Shown: positions 24,301 through 35,658 of the stretch, one piece after another | How the letters are laid out: every line of letters begins with the position of its first letter | Position numbering within the stretch: the first letter of the stretch is position 1 | Assembly (NCBI GenBank): GCA_038501625.1 | Contig: JAZAYU010000005.1 | Coordinates: forward strand, 6,324,001 to 6,388,000 | Reading direction: 5' to 3' | DNA from: Corbicula japonica | Taxonomy: Eukaryota; Mollusca; Bivalvia; Venerida; Cyrenidae | DNA: 64,000 nucleotides | Position numbers and translations under genes: made by a program | Notes under the pieces: model-generated | The model's database searches: none | The model's input: only the letters and a program-made list of their open reading frames with translations | What the model was told of the DNA's origin: nothing

Positions 24301-24428
24301 TGAACTTTAACATCAATTTACATTAAATTTTGGGACAAAATAACATAGTAATGCAAAAAAGACATTTACCAGTGCAAGATATGTCAATATTATCCTGATT
24401 TATTATAGAAGACTGGGCACAGTTGACC
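24301..24428. other. Short spacer
   Basis: Nothing recognised beyond the flank of the preceding element. Confidence 0.4.
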
Positions 24429-25770
24429 CAGTGTTGGGTGTAAGATTTCCAGAAAGGGGGTTTGTTGGGGCAGTCTTAGGGTACTTATACAATTTCAAAC
24501 TATTCTGTCCAAAATCCTCATGAAAATAAATATTGCTTCCCCAAAAGGGGGTTCAAGCAACCCAATAAAACCCTCTGGATCCACCTCTTTCACCTGTCCT
24601 GGTAGGAAGACTATCCAAAATTTCACTTGTTCATTACATAATAACACTCTTGATGTGCAAAAACAGGGGCGGATCCAGAGGGAGTTCAGTGACATAATGC
24701 TCAAACCCACTTTTTGGGCAGCAATATATAATTGTTGATCTTGGCTAGAAAGTTAGAAATTATCTTGTTATAAGTACCCGAAGACTGACCAAACTCATTC
24801 TGGAAATCTTGGATCTGACCCTGACATTTGTGAACAACTCTAGGACTTGCAAGTTTTTGTCTGAAATGATTCAGGTAAATAAAATGGAGCAGTAAGATCA
24901 GAAAAATGACCATAGCAGACTGAAGGCCACAAATGTCAAACTGATCATTGAAAATAACATTATTGATAATACTCTCATGCTGAAGAATACATCATAATAG
25001 ATTTGGCCAATATGTCTTGGAAAATGTTGTAACCATGTACCTTAAGTTATGGCATCAACATTTCAGGAAATTGATTAAAGTATGAACATTACAAAATATA
25101 TTGATTAAATATCAAGTTGACTGCATTCCAATGGCACTTAAACAATAAGCAGTTAATAATCCAACAGAACTAGCTATCAGTTTTACACCCATTGGACTGA
25201 TTACTCTCGATTGATAACCCTACTAATTGAAACAATTAGAAGTAATAAATAATGGTCTGAAATCTACATATTTAATAACAGCTATCCAGGCTGTCACAAT
25301 AAATTTGATTAGAAAGCCAGACTTTATGATAAACCTGTCTCTTCAACAATGAGTTTGATGCACTGCAGCCCTCGGAAAATTGCAAAACAAGACAAGTGAC
25401 ATGTTCTTTGATAAAACATCATAAACTTGTCCAGCTCAGGTTTCCTGCCTATGGTGGAAACTTGGGTAAGAATTTATGTAAATAAATAACAACAGCAACC
25501 AACCAATTCAGAAAGATGACAGACCAACACACATGACATCTGCCCGCCCCACACCCTCCAACACAACTGGACAAACACAAGATAAAGGCATCAGCCCCTG
25601 TCAAAAGCAGATCCTGAGAGGGTTCATTGGGTTGCTTGGAACCCCTTTTTGGGGCAGCAATAATTTCTGAGAGTATTTCAGCCAGATAAGTGGAAATTTC
25701 CATGTAATTACCGTAAGACTGCCACTAACGACCCCTTTTCTAGAAATCTTACATCAACCCTGCCCTGAGT
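24429..25770. mobile_element. Inverted pair of CAGGGGCGGATCC-type elements with an internal third copy
   Basis: The left arm (24429-24600: GTAAGATTTCCAGAAAGGGGG, GGCAGTCTTAGGGTAC, GGGGGTTCAAGCAACCC) is mirrored at 25600-25770 (GGGTTGCTTGGAACCCC, GTAAGACTGCC, CCTTTTCTAGAAATCTTAC). A third copy lies between them (24664-24835) and begins CAGGGGCGGATCCAGAGGG. The arrangement could be three insertions of one short family or a composite. No transposase is recognisable. Confidence 0.55.
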
Positions 25771-26501
25771 ACTCTCTAATAAGTACTTGTGCAAACAAAA
25801 GGTGAGAAAAGACTGCCAATTTCCAAAACTATCCATTTAAACAAGAATTGGTGTAGGAGGGCTTCCCTTCATTCTAACATTTACAGAGACATTATTTTTC
25901 TAAATTACTGACAAGAAAAGAATATGCCATTTCCACAGAATGGAAACTCTAAAATTTCATTAGCATGAAGATGGTTCTTCCTGTGTGGTGATGACAGTTC
26001 CTTAGAGCCAAGTCATCACTCGATGTCACTTTCTGCGACACTTCGTAAATTACTCGTCATTACCTGAGGTCGCGATCAGGCTCCCGACAGACTTTCCCAT
26101 CACTTCCTGACTAGCTCCTATGCAAACTGAAGCATTTCAAATTCAATTAAGCGACAAATCAAGATAGAAATTTTGACATTTTTACAGAAGGTTATCACTA
26201 TGAGCTGTCAATTTACCTGAGGCAAGCCCGATGTTGTAGACTGTAATGATGCACTCTGACAGTTCAACATCTTCAATTGGAGAAGAACTAATTAAGGTAT
26301 TCACATTTACCCTAACAATAGCCTGAGGAAAACACTGAGCTTGATCAGCATCTGTCCCTTACACTAAACCCCATCATAGGATGCCTGTAAAATGTCCAAT
26401 TATGATCAAATGACCACCTAGGAGAACAGTCTAACCTAATAGCAGTAATTTGTTGGGGGTGTTTTGAATAGCTAAAAATGATTCATTTTAGGTGTTACAC
26501 T
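25771..26501. other. Spacer with no supported gene
   Basis: No open frame above 60 codons and no named repeat. Confidence 0.45.
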
Positions 26502-26706
26502 TTACCCTTTACTCCATATATGTGGGATTTATTGAATATGCTAACAGTGTAGATCCGGACCAGAAGGCACATCTGAGCCACCAGATCTACCCTCTTCCCA
26601 GTTACATTTATTTGAGATCACATTAAGATGGCAGATGCATCAGCTGATCTGAATCTACACTGGTCACACATGCAAAAAAAACTGTAAACATGGAGTAAAA
26701 GGTTAA
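26502..26706 (+). mobile_element. TTAA-type MITE copy
   Basis: TTTACCCTTTACTCCATATA at the left and ATGGAGTAAAAGGTTAA at the right. Internal GTGTAGATCCGGACCAG and GCTGATCTGAATCTACAC. Confidence 0.7.
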
Positions 26707-27036
26707 ATAACACTGTTAACCAGTTCTGAGAAATATGCAATGAATATCTTTATACAATGGAAAATTTCAAATATTTTAATGTATTCATTCAGTTAATTAA
26801 ATGATAAATCAAATTTTCTACAATATTTAATCTGTCTCCTTATATTTATGCAATTACTTATTTGTAACTAATCATTCAAAATGATGTTTTTAATTCGTTG
26901 TGTGTGTCTTCGTGCTAGGAAGTTATAAAAAAGTCTATAAACATAAAAATGAGATCAAGTTCAAATTTCAAATAAAACAGTTACTGTAACAGTTGTAGAG
27001 AAAACTAATCTCAAGCTTCCCATTGGTCAGTGCCCA

Positions 27037-27171
27037 AGGTTATAAAACTGAGCATGGAAACCAGTCTCAAATCTGAAGCATCTGATTGGCTGAAATGGCG
27101 ACCAGTTGCCATTTCAGCCAATCAGATGCTTGAGATTTGAGACTGGTTTACAATTTCAGCTTTATAACCTT
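27037..27171. mobile_element. Fold-back MITE, copy 4 (nearly perfect palindrome)
   Basis: AAGGTTATAAAACTGAGCATG to the centre (GCGACCAGTTGCC) and back to GCTTTATAACCTT. Arms of about 65 bp with few mismatches, each holding ATCTGATTGGCTGAAATGG. Very similar to copy 5 including its CAGTGCCC flank. Confidence 0.8.
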
Positions 27172-29187
27172 CAGCCCAGTTTAAAGATTGCTTAATTTTG
27201 AATCAATCACACTGATGTGTACGAGACAGGTTTCAATTCTTAGTTTTTTTGTGTGTTTGAAACCATATAATACCAAGTTCTAATTTCTAATAGTGATTGG
27301 CTGAAATTGATCTTGGTCTGATTCAGAAAAGGGTTAAAATCTTCAGGAAACACATCAACAACTTGACTCTTAGAGGTTTTGTACCTGAAACATTACTACT
27401 AAACTAAATTTTTATTCTCAGACCTCTCATGGAAAGTTTCATCAATCTGTCAATCAAGCAATCAATCATTTATTAAACCATCACTCAATCAAACTCTCAA
27501 GAATGAGTCATAATGAATCAATACACCTTAAATGTACTTATATAAGTACTTATTTCATAGAGTTTTCACGAACATATGTACATACATAACAAATGATTTT
27601 TTAATGTGTTTCAATATTTTTTTTCATACCAGACCTATGAAAGGATTTAAACATCCATATTATCAAATTGCACAATTACATACTGCGATACAAGTTAAAT
27701 ACTACATCTAGAATTTGCTTTGAAACAATCTCAAGTCAGATTGCATACATGCTTCCAGGAGAGCAAAAAACTAGACAAGTTCTTGACAAATGACAGGATT
27801 TAGGCTGACACTGATTTGATGCAGTTCTGCCATAAAGCTTGGATTCTGTTCAGTGCTAATCTAGATGAATGAAACCTTTACAAGCCTCAGGAGCACCAAT
27901 ATGCTTTCATGGTGTATTCTAACCCAATGTTAAAGCCAAATTAGGAAGACCTGCCTCCCAAGAGCCGCAGGATTACAGAAGGTGAATTAAACAGCTAAAG
28001 CATTAAGTCTTTCTAAATTGTTTGAGATTTTGTCTTAACATCTAAATTTCAGCAACCTAATTAAGTAAGACATGCCACATGCTAATCTAGCACTTCAATA
28101 TATAAAATGAATAAAATTCAGACAAAAGTTAGTCAGATGCAAAAATTCAGTCGTAACATTCAAGCTGAAACTCTTGAGCTGAGTTCTGAAAAATTACTGA
28201 ATGCATACTTGCCAAATGTTTTAAAGTCAACCATTGCAGGTCAGAAAAAAATCTTAAGGATGTAAAAAATATGGGTTTGATTCTATATTGCTTACAAAAA
28301 ATATTTAGATGGCATTCAGCTTTGACACTTGTATTGGAAAACAACAATATCAAGGAAAGATTCTGAAAGTACAAAGTCGCGGAAACACATTACAAACTTG
28401 AAGAACAGGTAAAAGATCTCTGATTTTACTAATAAACATTTAGAAACATATTCAAAAATGATAAAGACGCCAGATTTTCAAATCAGTATAAATAGGTTCT
28501 TATAATGTGCAGCTTGAAGATTAAAATTGTCGTCTTCTAATTTTGTAATTGGTGATTACAAATGGTGTAGTTGATAAAGGGGAGCTAACTCTAGTGCAAG
28601 GTAAGTATAAAAGCTGTCAAATGAGGTATATACATTAATATTATGCCAGTGTGGTTAGTGATGAGGGTCATTGTTGTGAAACTGAATTTAACTGCTCAAG
28701 TTATAAATTCGGATTTGTAGTGCAGAAAAATGTTTGATGTAAAAAGTTGCACAACAAGATGAAGGAGTTTCAATGATTTAAATCAAAATAACCTATAAAC
28801 AAACATAAATCTATGAAAAAAAGATGTAGATTTTGTTCATTGCTGGAGACAAGTTTTAATATGAAGCCCATCATATGCCCAGTGGCAGGTATCACAACAC
28901 TGAATCTGTTTCTCTTAAGAGCTCTGTCACTCATGCATTTTAAAATGTTGAACTGCAAATCTGCAAAATCTGGTAAACTTCTAAACAGAACAACAGTTAC
29001 TGTTAGCACTTCTAGTCTGTAGTTTATAATAGAAAATATATAAATACTATTTGTTCAATTCAGAGATGAAAACTTCACAAAATCCAAATTGTCCGTTTAG
29101 CTTAAAGATTATTTTGATCATGTGATTAATTATAGTGAGCTTGCAAAGCATTAAATTTCAGAGGACAGTTTCAAAGTACAGGCAAAC
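27172..29187. other. 2-kb spacer without a supported gene
   Basis: Open frames at 28147-28374, 28770-29009 and 28813-29022 overlap one another on opposite strands and show no domain. AT-rich. Confidence 0.45.
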
Positions 29188-29330
29188 CTGCCTAAAATGA
29201 CCATATAGGGGAAAGCACAAAAGTGGTCTTTGAAGGCAAGGTGGTCTTTGTTCACAAGTGAATTTGTCCTTTAACTTTGTCCATTGGACATATGAACAGG
29301 TGGTCTTTGTTTATAGGTGGTCTTGATTTC
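29188..29330 (+). repeat. Degenerate GGTGGTCTTTG repeat, transposon-end-like
   Basis: CAAACCTGCCTAAAATGACC is followed by several GTGGTCTTTG/GGTGGTCTT words, the pattern of subterminal repeats in pogo-type ends. The partner end was not found. Confidence 0.45.
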
Positions 29331-29876
29331 ATTTTGGACTGTTAACATAATGTTTAAACATTGGGATGCAACACACAAATGCTCTGACAGACAGACGGGG
29401 CTACTGACAGCAGAACAGACAGAGTGGCTTCAGCTAAACACCAGAAATGCAAGGCAAAGTATCAATAAAAGGTTTTGTGTCACCTTAACTTTCAATTAGG
29501 ATTATAAAGCACATGTACATTCATGGTTTTCTTGTCACCAAAAATGCTCATTACATTAAAAATATTAAACAAATAAAGAAGAAAAGTTTTAAGTCTTCTT
29601 TTATTTAATGTACATAAGACATGACCTTCCCAATATTATTTATGAAGAAGGTTGTTTTTATGTAACAACAAAGCTTTCTGTATGTTTAAAATTTACTGAC
29701 ATCCTCACAGGAATGACAAAAGGAAAAACAGGACTAGGAATGGAATTATTGACAAAACTGTCAGACATCGTAAGTTGATTGACAGATAACTCCTGACACT
29801 GATAAAGAGTCCAGGAACTATGAAGCAACAGAGATATGTCACTCTGTGTCTTTTTCATAAAGCATATTCACTTTAT
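29331..29876. other. Spacer with no supported gene
   Basis: Short frames at 29317-29499 and 29658-29858 have no recognisable domain. Confidence 0.45.
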
Positions 29877-30116
29877 TTAACCCTTAACTTTAAGGATACA
29901 CAATTATTGTGTGGGTGAACAAGGTAGATCCAGATCAGCCAGCACATCCATGCCATCTGATCAGGATCTGCGCTGCTTGCTCCTTGGACAGAAATAATAA
30001 TGAATAAAAAAAACAAACAGTCTATATCCTGATCAAAGGCCACAGATGTGCCAGCTGATCTGAATCTACACTCTTTGCTCATGCAATAATTGTGTGTATA
30101 TGAAGTAAAGGGTTAA
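29877..30116 (+). mobile_element. TTAA-type MITE, full length (~240 bp)
   Basis: TTAACCCTTAACTTTAAGG at the left and GAAGTAAAGGGTTAA at the right. Both hairpin modules present: GTAGATCCAGATCAGCCAGC with its inverse ATCAGGATCTGCG, then ATATCCTGATCAAAGG with GCTGATCTGAATCTACAC. Confidence 0.8.
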
Positions 30117-30631
30117 TTAAAATGCACAGCAGCTGCACTTATGCTGGCAAAGAAAGGCAAATTAAACTTCTAAGTTAGCTTCTGTGTTTATTTTAGTGTC
30201 TTTAAATGTCTTTTTACTGTAACAGCATGCTTTAATGCCAGCAAAGGGAGACAAATCCAAAAAGGGTTAAAACTCCAATTAGAACAGCAAAAGACTTGCA
30301 TTCATTATAATTATTTTGAAAACATCAAATTAGTACCAATTAACACTTAACTCAATGGGACATTGCTGTTATCCATGGGTGAACATAGCCTGACATCAGC
30401 TAGATGGTTTATTAAAGAAAACACTGAAATACTTATTAACTTCTTTTTTATTCATTTCATTTTCCTTTTTTTTACTGATATGCTGAACCATCACCTATGT
30501 TCTGGGAGATAAGGGAAATAAAATGCATATCAGTAAGGTACCTGCAGGAGTTGCTTTTCTTGGAGGTATTGATGATTATTGTATAAGTGACATGAGACTA
30601 TATAACAGAACATAGGGACGGGAGCCAGTCT

Positions 30632-30720
30632 AGGGTGAACAGTGTAGATCCAGATCAGCGAGCACATCCATGCCATCAGTCTGATCATGAACTACAGTTT
30701 GCTTCGGAATAGCCAATAAA
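30632..30720 (+). mobile_element. Fragment of TTAA-type MITE
   Basis: GTGAACAGTGTAGATCCAG ATCAGCGAGCACATCC and GTCTGATCATGAACTACAG. The first hairpin module only. Confidence 0.5.
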
Positions 30721-30792
30721 TCTATCAATAGATGACTGGCATGGTTAGTACCAATTTTTCTTCAATAAGACAAAGATTGGAGACCAGTGCCC

Positions 30793-30928
30793 AAGGTTAT
30801 AAAACTGAGCATGGAAACCAGTCTCAAATCTCAAGCATCTGATTGGCTGAAATGGCGACCAGTCGCCATTTCAGCCAATCAGATGCTTGAGATTTGAGAC
30901 TGGTTTCCAATCTCAGCTTTATAACCTT
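30793..30928. mobile_element. Fold-back MITE, copy 5 (best palindrome)
   Basis: The centre is GGCGACCAGTCGCC. The arms carry ATCTGATTGGCTGAAATGGC and its inverse with almost no mismatch, and the ends are AAGGTTATAAAACTGAGC and GCTTTATAACCTT. It would fold as a hairpin of about 65 bp. The frame at 30824-31015 crosses it and is not a gene. Confidence 0.85.
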
Positions 30929-31659
30929 CAACCCAGATAGATTGGTTTTCCACTTTCTGCAAAAGTAGATAGAAGGGCATTGAAATAGTTCTTCAGTATT
31001 TTTACAATTTATCAAACAATTTGGCTAGAAAATCATTTCCTTCATAAAATGAATTTCAATAACAATTTATTTAAATGTTTAAGACTTCTAAAAAATGCTT
31101 AAACCAAAAACATTATATTTTCAAAGCAAATATTTCTTAATTACTTCCTGAAAACACCTCTAATTTCTATTAAGGCTGAAATAGATGTACTGTCCAATAT
31201 AGCACCTGCATGATTTTATATAAGTACAGGTTACTTACTGTTTCCTAGTTTATCTCTGTTACGTAATTGTTTTATAAGGGACAATCTTTCCCTACAAATC
31301 TGATTTTCCAGGCATTTTAATAAGATTTCCAAGAGCCTTAGGGTGTAAAAGTAATCAGACTACGAAATTTGAAAAATAAAATAATTTGATCAATCAAACA
31401 AAAGCCAAATGCCACATACGATTATTATAAAAGCTGGTACGTATAATTACCCATATCACATACAATAGGCATGTTATTCTTCAAACAAAAGGAAAAGACA
31501 GAGTCTAATCAGTCTGATAGGAACTGTCAAGCTTTATCGTTCTGACAATTTTCCTGATGAATAACAGTTGGCATAATAAAAGTTTTTTTCCTGTCTTAGC
31601 AAATACACAAAAAGCTGCAATATTTCTCATATGTCTATTTAACAGACTATTATTCATTA
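30929..31659. other. Spacer with no supported gene
   Basis: AT-rich; no domain-bearing frame. Confidence 0.45.
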
Positions 31660-32180
31660 TTGCATAAGACAATTGGGGATAACAGACAAAATGGTTTGTT
31701 ATAGGTGGCAATACAGAAACTACACTCTCAAAATTTGATGTTGACCCAGACATTAACATGTTTTCCAGTATCAAAATCATTTTTTATAGCGTACACATGT
31801 CACAGGGTGGGGGGTGCAAAGGGGGCAGGGAAAGAGTAAGTCAATCATTTGAATGATGTCAGATAAACAGTTTCTTTTTGGGCAATGCAGTGATGATGGT
31901 GTCGCAAGCGTAATCCAGTATCAAAGTAATATAATATAGGGTTATGTCCCAGAAGAAAGGGACCCATGAAGTCAATCCTTGAAATGACATCTGTCAAAAA
32001 TGGTTTGTTAACAGTGGTAACACAGAGACTTAACTCTGTAATGATGGTTTCACAGGCAGTAAACTTTTTTTTCAGTATCAAAATTAAGGGTTCGTCACAT
32101 GGGAAAGGAAGAAGCCAACCCTTGAAATGATGTCTGTCAAAATGGTTTGTTATGAGTTGCAATAGAGAGATTTCACTCTA
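31660..32180 (-). repeat. Diverged ~145-bp tandem repeat (3-4 units)
   Basis: ATGACATCTGTCAAAAATGG TTTGTTAACAGTGG (about 31985) recurs as ATGATGTCTGTCAAAATGGT (about 32127), with weaker relatives near 31690 and 31845. The minus-strand frames at 31505-31780 and 31845-32162 read through these units and show no protein domain. Confidence 0.5.
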
Positions 32181-32302
32181 TAATGTACTTTAATACTGTA
32201 CAAAGTACAAAATTAAGTTAAGTTTCTCTGCCATTCCATCGGCCATCAGCATGACATCAAAAAACATTTCCTGAAACTCTGAAACTCATTACAATTTTTA
32301 AA

Positions 32303-34360
32303 CAAGAGGGTCCAAGGGACCCTGGGTCGCTCACCTGCGAACATCTGTTCAATGGTTCGGACAAAAATTAAGACCACTAGAGTGCGTACAAACTTTTTCT
32401 ATAATTTGACCTAGTGACCTAGATTTCAAGGTCACATGACCCAGTTTGAAACTTGACCAAGATATCATCGAGATAAACATTCTGACCAAGTTTGAAGAAG
32501 ATCAAATCAAAATTAAGACCGCTAGTGTGCGGACAAGCTTTTTCTACAATTAGACCTAGTGACCTAAATTTCAAGGTTACATGACTCAGTTTCGAACATG
32601 ACCTAGATATTATTGGAATAAACATTCTGACCAAGTTTGAAGAAAATCTGACAATAATTACGACCACTAGAGTGCTAACAAGCTTTTTCTATAATTTGAC
32701 CTAGTTACCTAAATTTCAAAGTCACATGACCCAGTTTCAACCTAGATATCATTGGGATAAACATTCTGACCAAGTTTGAAGAAGATTAGACTAAAATTAC
32801 GACCACTTGAGTGCGGACAAGCTTTTTCTATAATTTGACCTAGTGACCTAGATTTCAAGGTCACATGATCCAGTTTCAAACTAGACCTAGATATCATTGG
32901 AATAAACATTCTGACCAAGTTTAAAGAAGAATGGACCAAAAATACAACTGCTAGAGTGCAGACTAGCTTTCTTTTAATTTGACCTAGTGACCCACTTCTA
33001 AGGGTCACATGACCCAGTTACGAACTTGACCTAGATATCATTAAGATAAACATTCTGTTCAAGTTTAAAGAAGATTGCACTAAAATTAAGACTGCTGGAT
33101 TGCGGACAAGCTTTTTCTATAATTTGACCCAGTGACCTAGATTTCAAGGTCATATGACCCAGTTTCGAACTTGACCTAGATATCATTGAGATAAACATTC
33201 TGACCAAGTTTGAAGAAGATCGCATCAAAATTTAGACCGCTAGAGTGCGGACAAGCTTTTTCTATAATTTGACCTAGTGACCTAAATTTCAAGGTTACAT
33301 GACCCAGTTTCGAACATGACCTAGATATTATTGGGATAAACATTCCGACCAACTTTGAAGAAGATCTGACCAAAATTACGACCACTAGAGTGCGGACAAG
33401 CTTTTTCTATAATTTGAACTAGTGACCTAGATTTCAAGGTCACATGACCCAGTTTCAAACTTGACCTAGATATCATTGGGGTAAACATTCTGACCAAGTT
33501 TGAAGAAGATCTGACCTTAATTACGACCACTAGAGTGCGGACAAGCTATTTCTATAATTTGACCTAGTGACCTAGATTTCAAGGTCACATGACCCAGTTT
33601 CCAACTTGACCTAGATATCATTGGGATTAACATTCTGACCAAGTTTAAAGAAGAACGGACCAAAATTACAACCGCTAGAGTGCAGACAAGCTTTTCCTTT
33701 AATTTGACCTAGTGACCTAGTTTTAAGGGTCACATGACCCAGTAAAGAACTTGACCTAGATATCATTAAGATAAACATTCTGACCAACTTTAAAGAAGAT
33801 TGCACCAAAATTACGACCACTAGAGTGCGGACAAGCTTTTTCTATAATTTAACCTAGTGACCTAGATTTCAAGGTCACATGACCCAGTTTTGAACTTGAC
33901 CTAGATATTATTGGGATAAACATTCTGACCAAGTTTGAAGAAGATCGGACCAAAATTACGACCACTAAAGTGCTGACAAGCTTTTTCTATAATTTGACCT
34001 AGTGACCTAGATTTCAAAGTCACATGACCCAGTTTCGAACTTGACCTAGATATCATTGGGATAAACATTCTGACCAAGTTTAAAGAAGAACGGATCAAAA
34101 TTACAACTGCTAGAGTGCAGACAAGCTTTTTCTTTAATTTGACCTAGTGACCTAGTTTTAAGGGTCACATGACCCAGTTTCGAACTTGACCTAGATATCG
34201 TTGAGATAAACATTCTGACCAAGTTTGAAGAAGATTGGACCAAAATTCTGTCCGCTAGAGTGCGGACAACTATTGTGAACGGACGGACGGACAGACGGAC
34301 GGACGACGGACGAACCCCCCTCAAAAAAGCTCACCCTGTCACTACGTGACAGGTGAGCTA
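32303..34360 (+). mobile_element. Pearl/HINE-like element with 145-bp core array (about 13 copies)
   Basis: 5' CAAGAGGGTCCAAGGGACCC hairpin and GCTCACCTG box. Cores at a 145-bp step (33031, 33176, 33321, 33611, 33901 and 34046 mark equivalent positions). A GGACGGACGGACAGACGG microsatellite lies at about 34279-34313. The 3' hairpin is CCTGTCAC/GTGACAGG, then GTGAGCTA. It is the same family as 16379 and 17326, with internal two-unit alternation (TTTTAAGGGTCAC versus TTTCAAGGTCAC variants). Confidence 0.85.
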
Positions 34361-34564
34361 AAAAAAACTGTTAACAACATCACTGTTACTGCTGAAGATT
34401 TGCTCTAACATTATGTCAACTGGTGATATGTGGTATGGAAAACATTTCACTGCTTGCTAAAGGATCCTTAAAAGTACAGCCTATTCTTGTATTTAAGTGA
34501 CATAGACGTTTCATAGGACATGAGACCATAGAAGATTATGACCAATTTGGCCTTTTCTTCAATA
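34361..34564. other. Short spacer
   Basis: Nothing recognised. Confidence 0.4.
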
Positions 34565-34798
34565 TAAAAGGGTTTTATGGCCTCTATGACCAGTGCAGAA
34601 AAGCTGGCATGTACGTGCTGTCTGATCTGTATCTATACATGTTGCTTCTTGATCAGAAATAACCTACCTAACTAACAATACAATGAATTTAAAAGTGAAC
34701 AGTGTAGACCCTTATCAGACAGCACAGATGTGCCAGCTGACTTGGATCTACTCAGTTTGCCCATTAAAACAGCAATATTCCATGGAGTAAAGCATTAA
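34565..34798 (+). mobile_element. TTAA-type MITE copy
   Basis: The right half is clear (GTGAACAGTGTAGACC, ATGTGCCAGCTGACTTGG, CATGGAGTAAAGCATTAA). The left half is diverged (CCAGTGCAGAAAAGCTGGC, TCTGATCTGTATCTATAC). Confidence 0.65.
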
Positions 34799-35396
34799 AC
34801 CACTAAAGACCAAACAAACAGGAGAGTTTCTCTATTGTTAGAAGCCAAAAATGACACATTCCCTGTCACATTGTGGCACATGATAAAACAAGGCTGCCGC
34901 ACCCCAGACATAGTCATACCTGTGAAAGACATATGGAATGCCAAAGAAAGATGAAGAAGTGAAGTCTGGCAGCCACACATTATTGTATATGGTTTGTATA
35001 CTTAACCCTTACCTTCATCACATGAAACTTCAAAGTCAATAAGCAGTTTGAAACACACGGTTTCATTAAATTGAAAGTAACTAAGGGTGATAACTCTGGT
35101 AACAATTGTGCAAGAACAGATTCTTTCTCTACTAACACCTACCCATTCTGCAAGATCATCTGAGCATGTTTAACACTAAATACACCAAATATCCCCTTAT
35201 AAATTATAAATGCCCCTCCCCTAATAAAAGCTGGTATTATGTGCCCTTAGCTTCTGCAACTCTAACTTTTAATTTAAATATTGTCATGTAATTAGTCTCT
35301 GTAACAATTTTTGTAATCCTACAGCATATAACTTTGCAAATTAGGAGATCAGGTTAAACTACAATTACATGCATTTTTCCTGAAATTTAAAACAAA
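34799..35396. other. Spacer with no supported gene
   Basis: The minus-strand frame 34795-34980 starts within the MITE end and has no domain. Confidence 0.4.
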
Positions 35397-35534
35397 ATGG
35401 CGGACAAAACCAAAGGTGGGAGTCCTGAGGGAGAATTTAAGGCACATACATTCATAGCTGATCCGTGTAAATGGACAAACATTGACGGCAAGTTACCCAA
35501 TCAGATTCAGGGAAATTTCTTTGCAAAACAATAA
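35397..35534 (+). CDS. Small open frame of 45 codons, unknown
   Basis: ATG at 35397 in a favourable context (AAAACAAAATGGCGGAC) opens a 45-residue frame starting MADKTKGGSPEGEFKAHTF and ending GNFFAKQ at TAA (35532-35534). It is unusually CpG- and charge-rich for this AT-rich interval and lacks low-complexity sequence, which makes it look protein-like. A good donor, GGAAG/GTAAGA, lies 55 bp downstream (about 35587), so it could be an upstream frame or first exon of a spliced transcript. I do not recognise the product. A transposon-derived exon is equally possible, since a hAT element starts 125 bp further on. Confidence 0.3.
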   Translation: MADKTKGGSPEGEFKAHTFIADPCKWTNIDGKLPNQIQGNFFAKQ

Positions 35535-35658
35535 TTAAGTTTTTATTTTTGATAGTCCAAATACATCACAAATAATTCTACAAGGAAGGTAAGATTAGTT
35601 TTTTTCCACCACTAGTGCAATCACTGCACTGGTCCATTCTGCTTTTCAAGAAAGTAGA

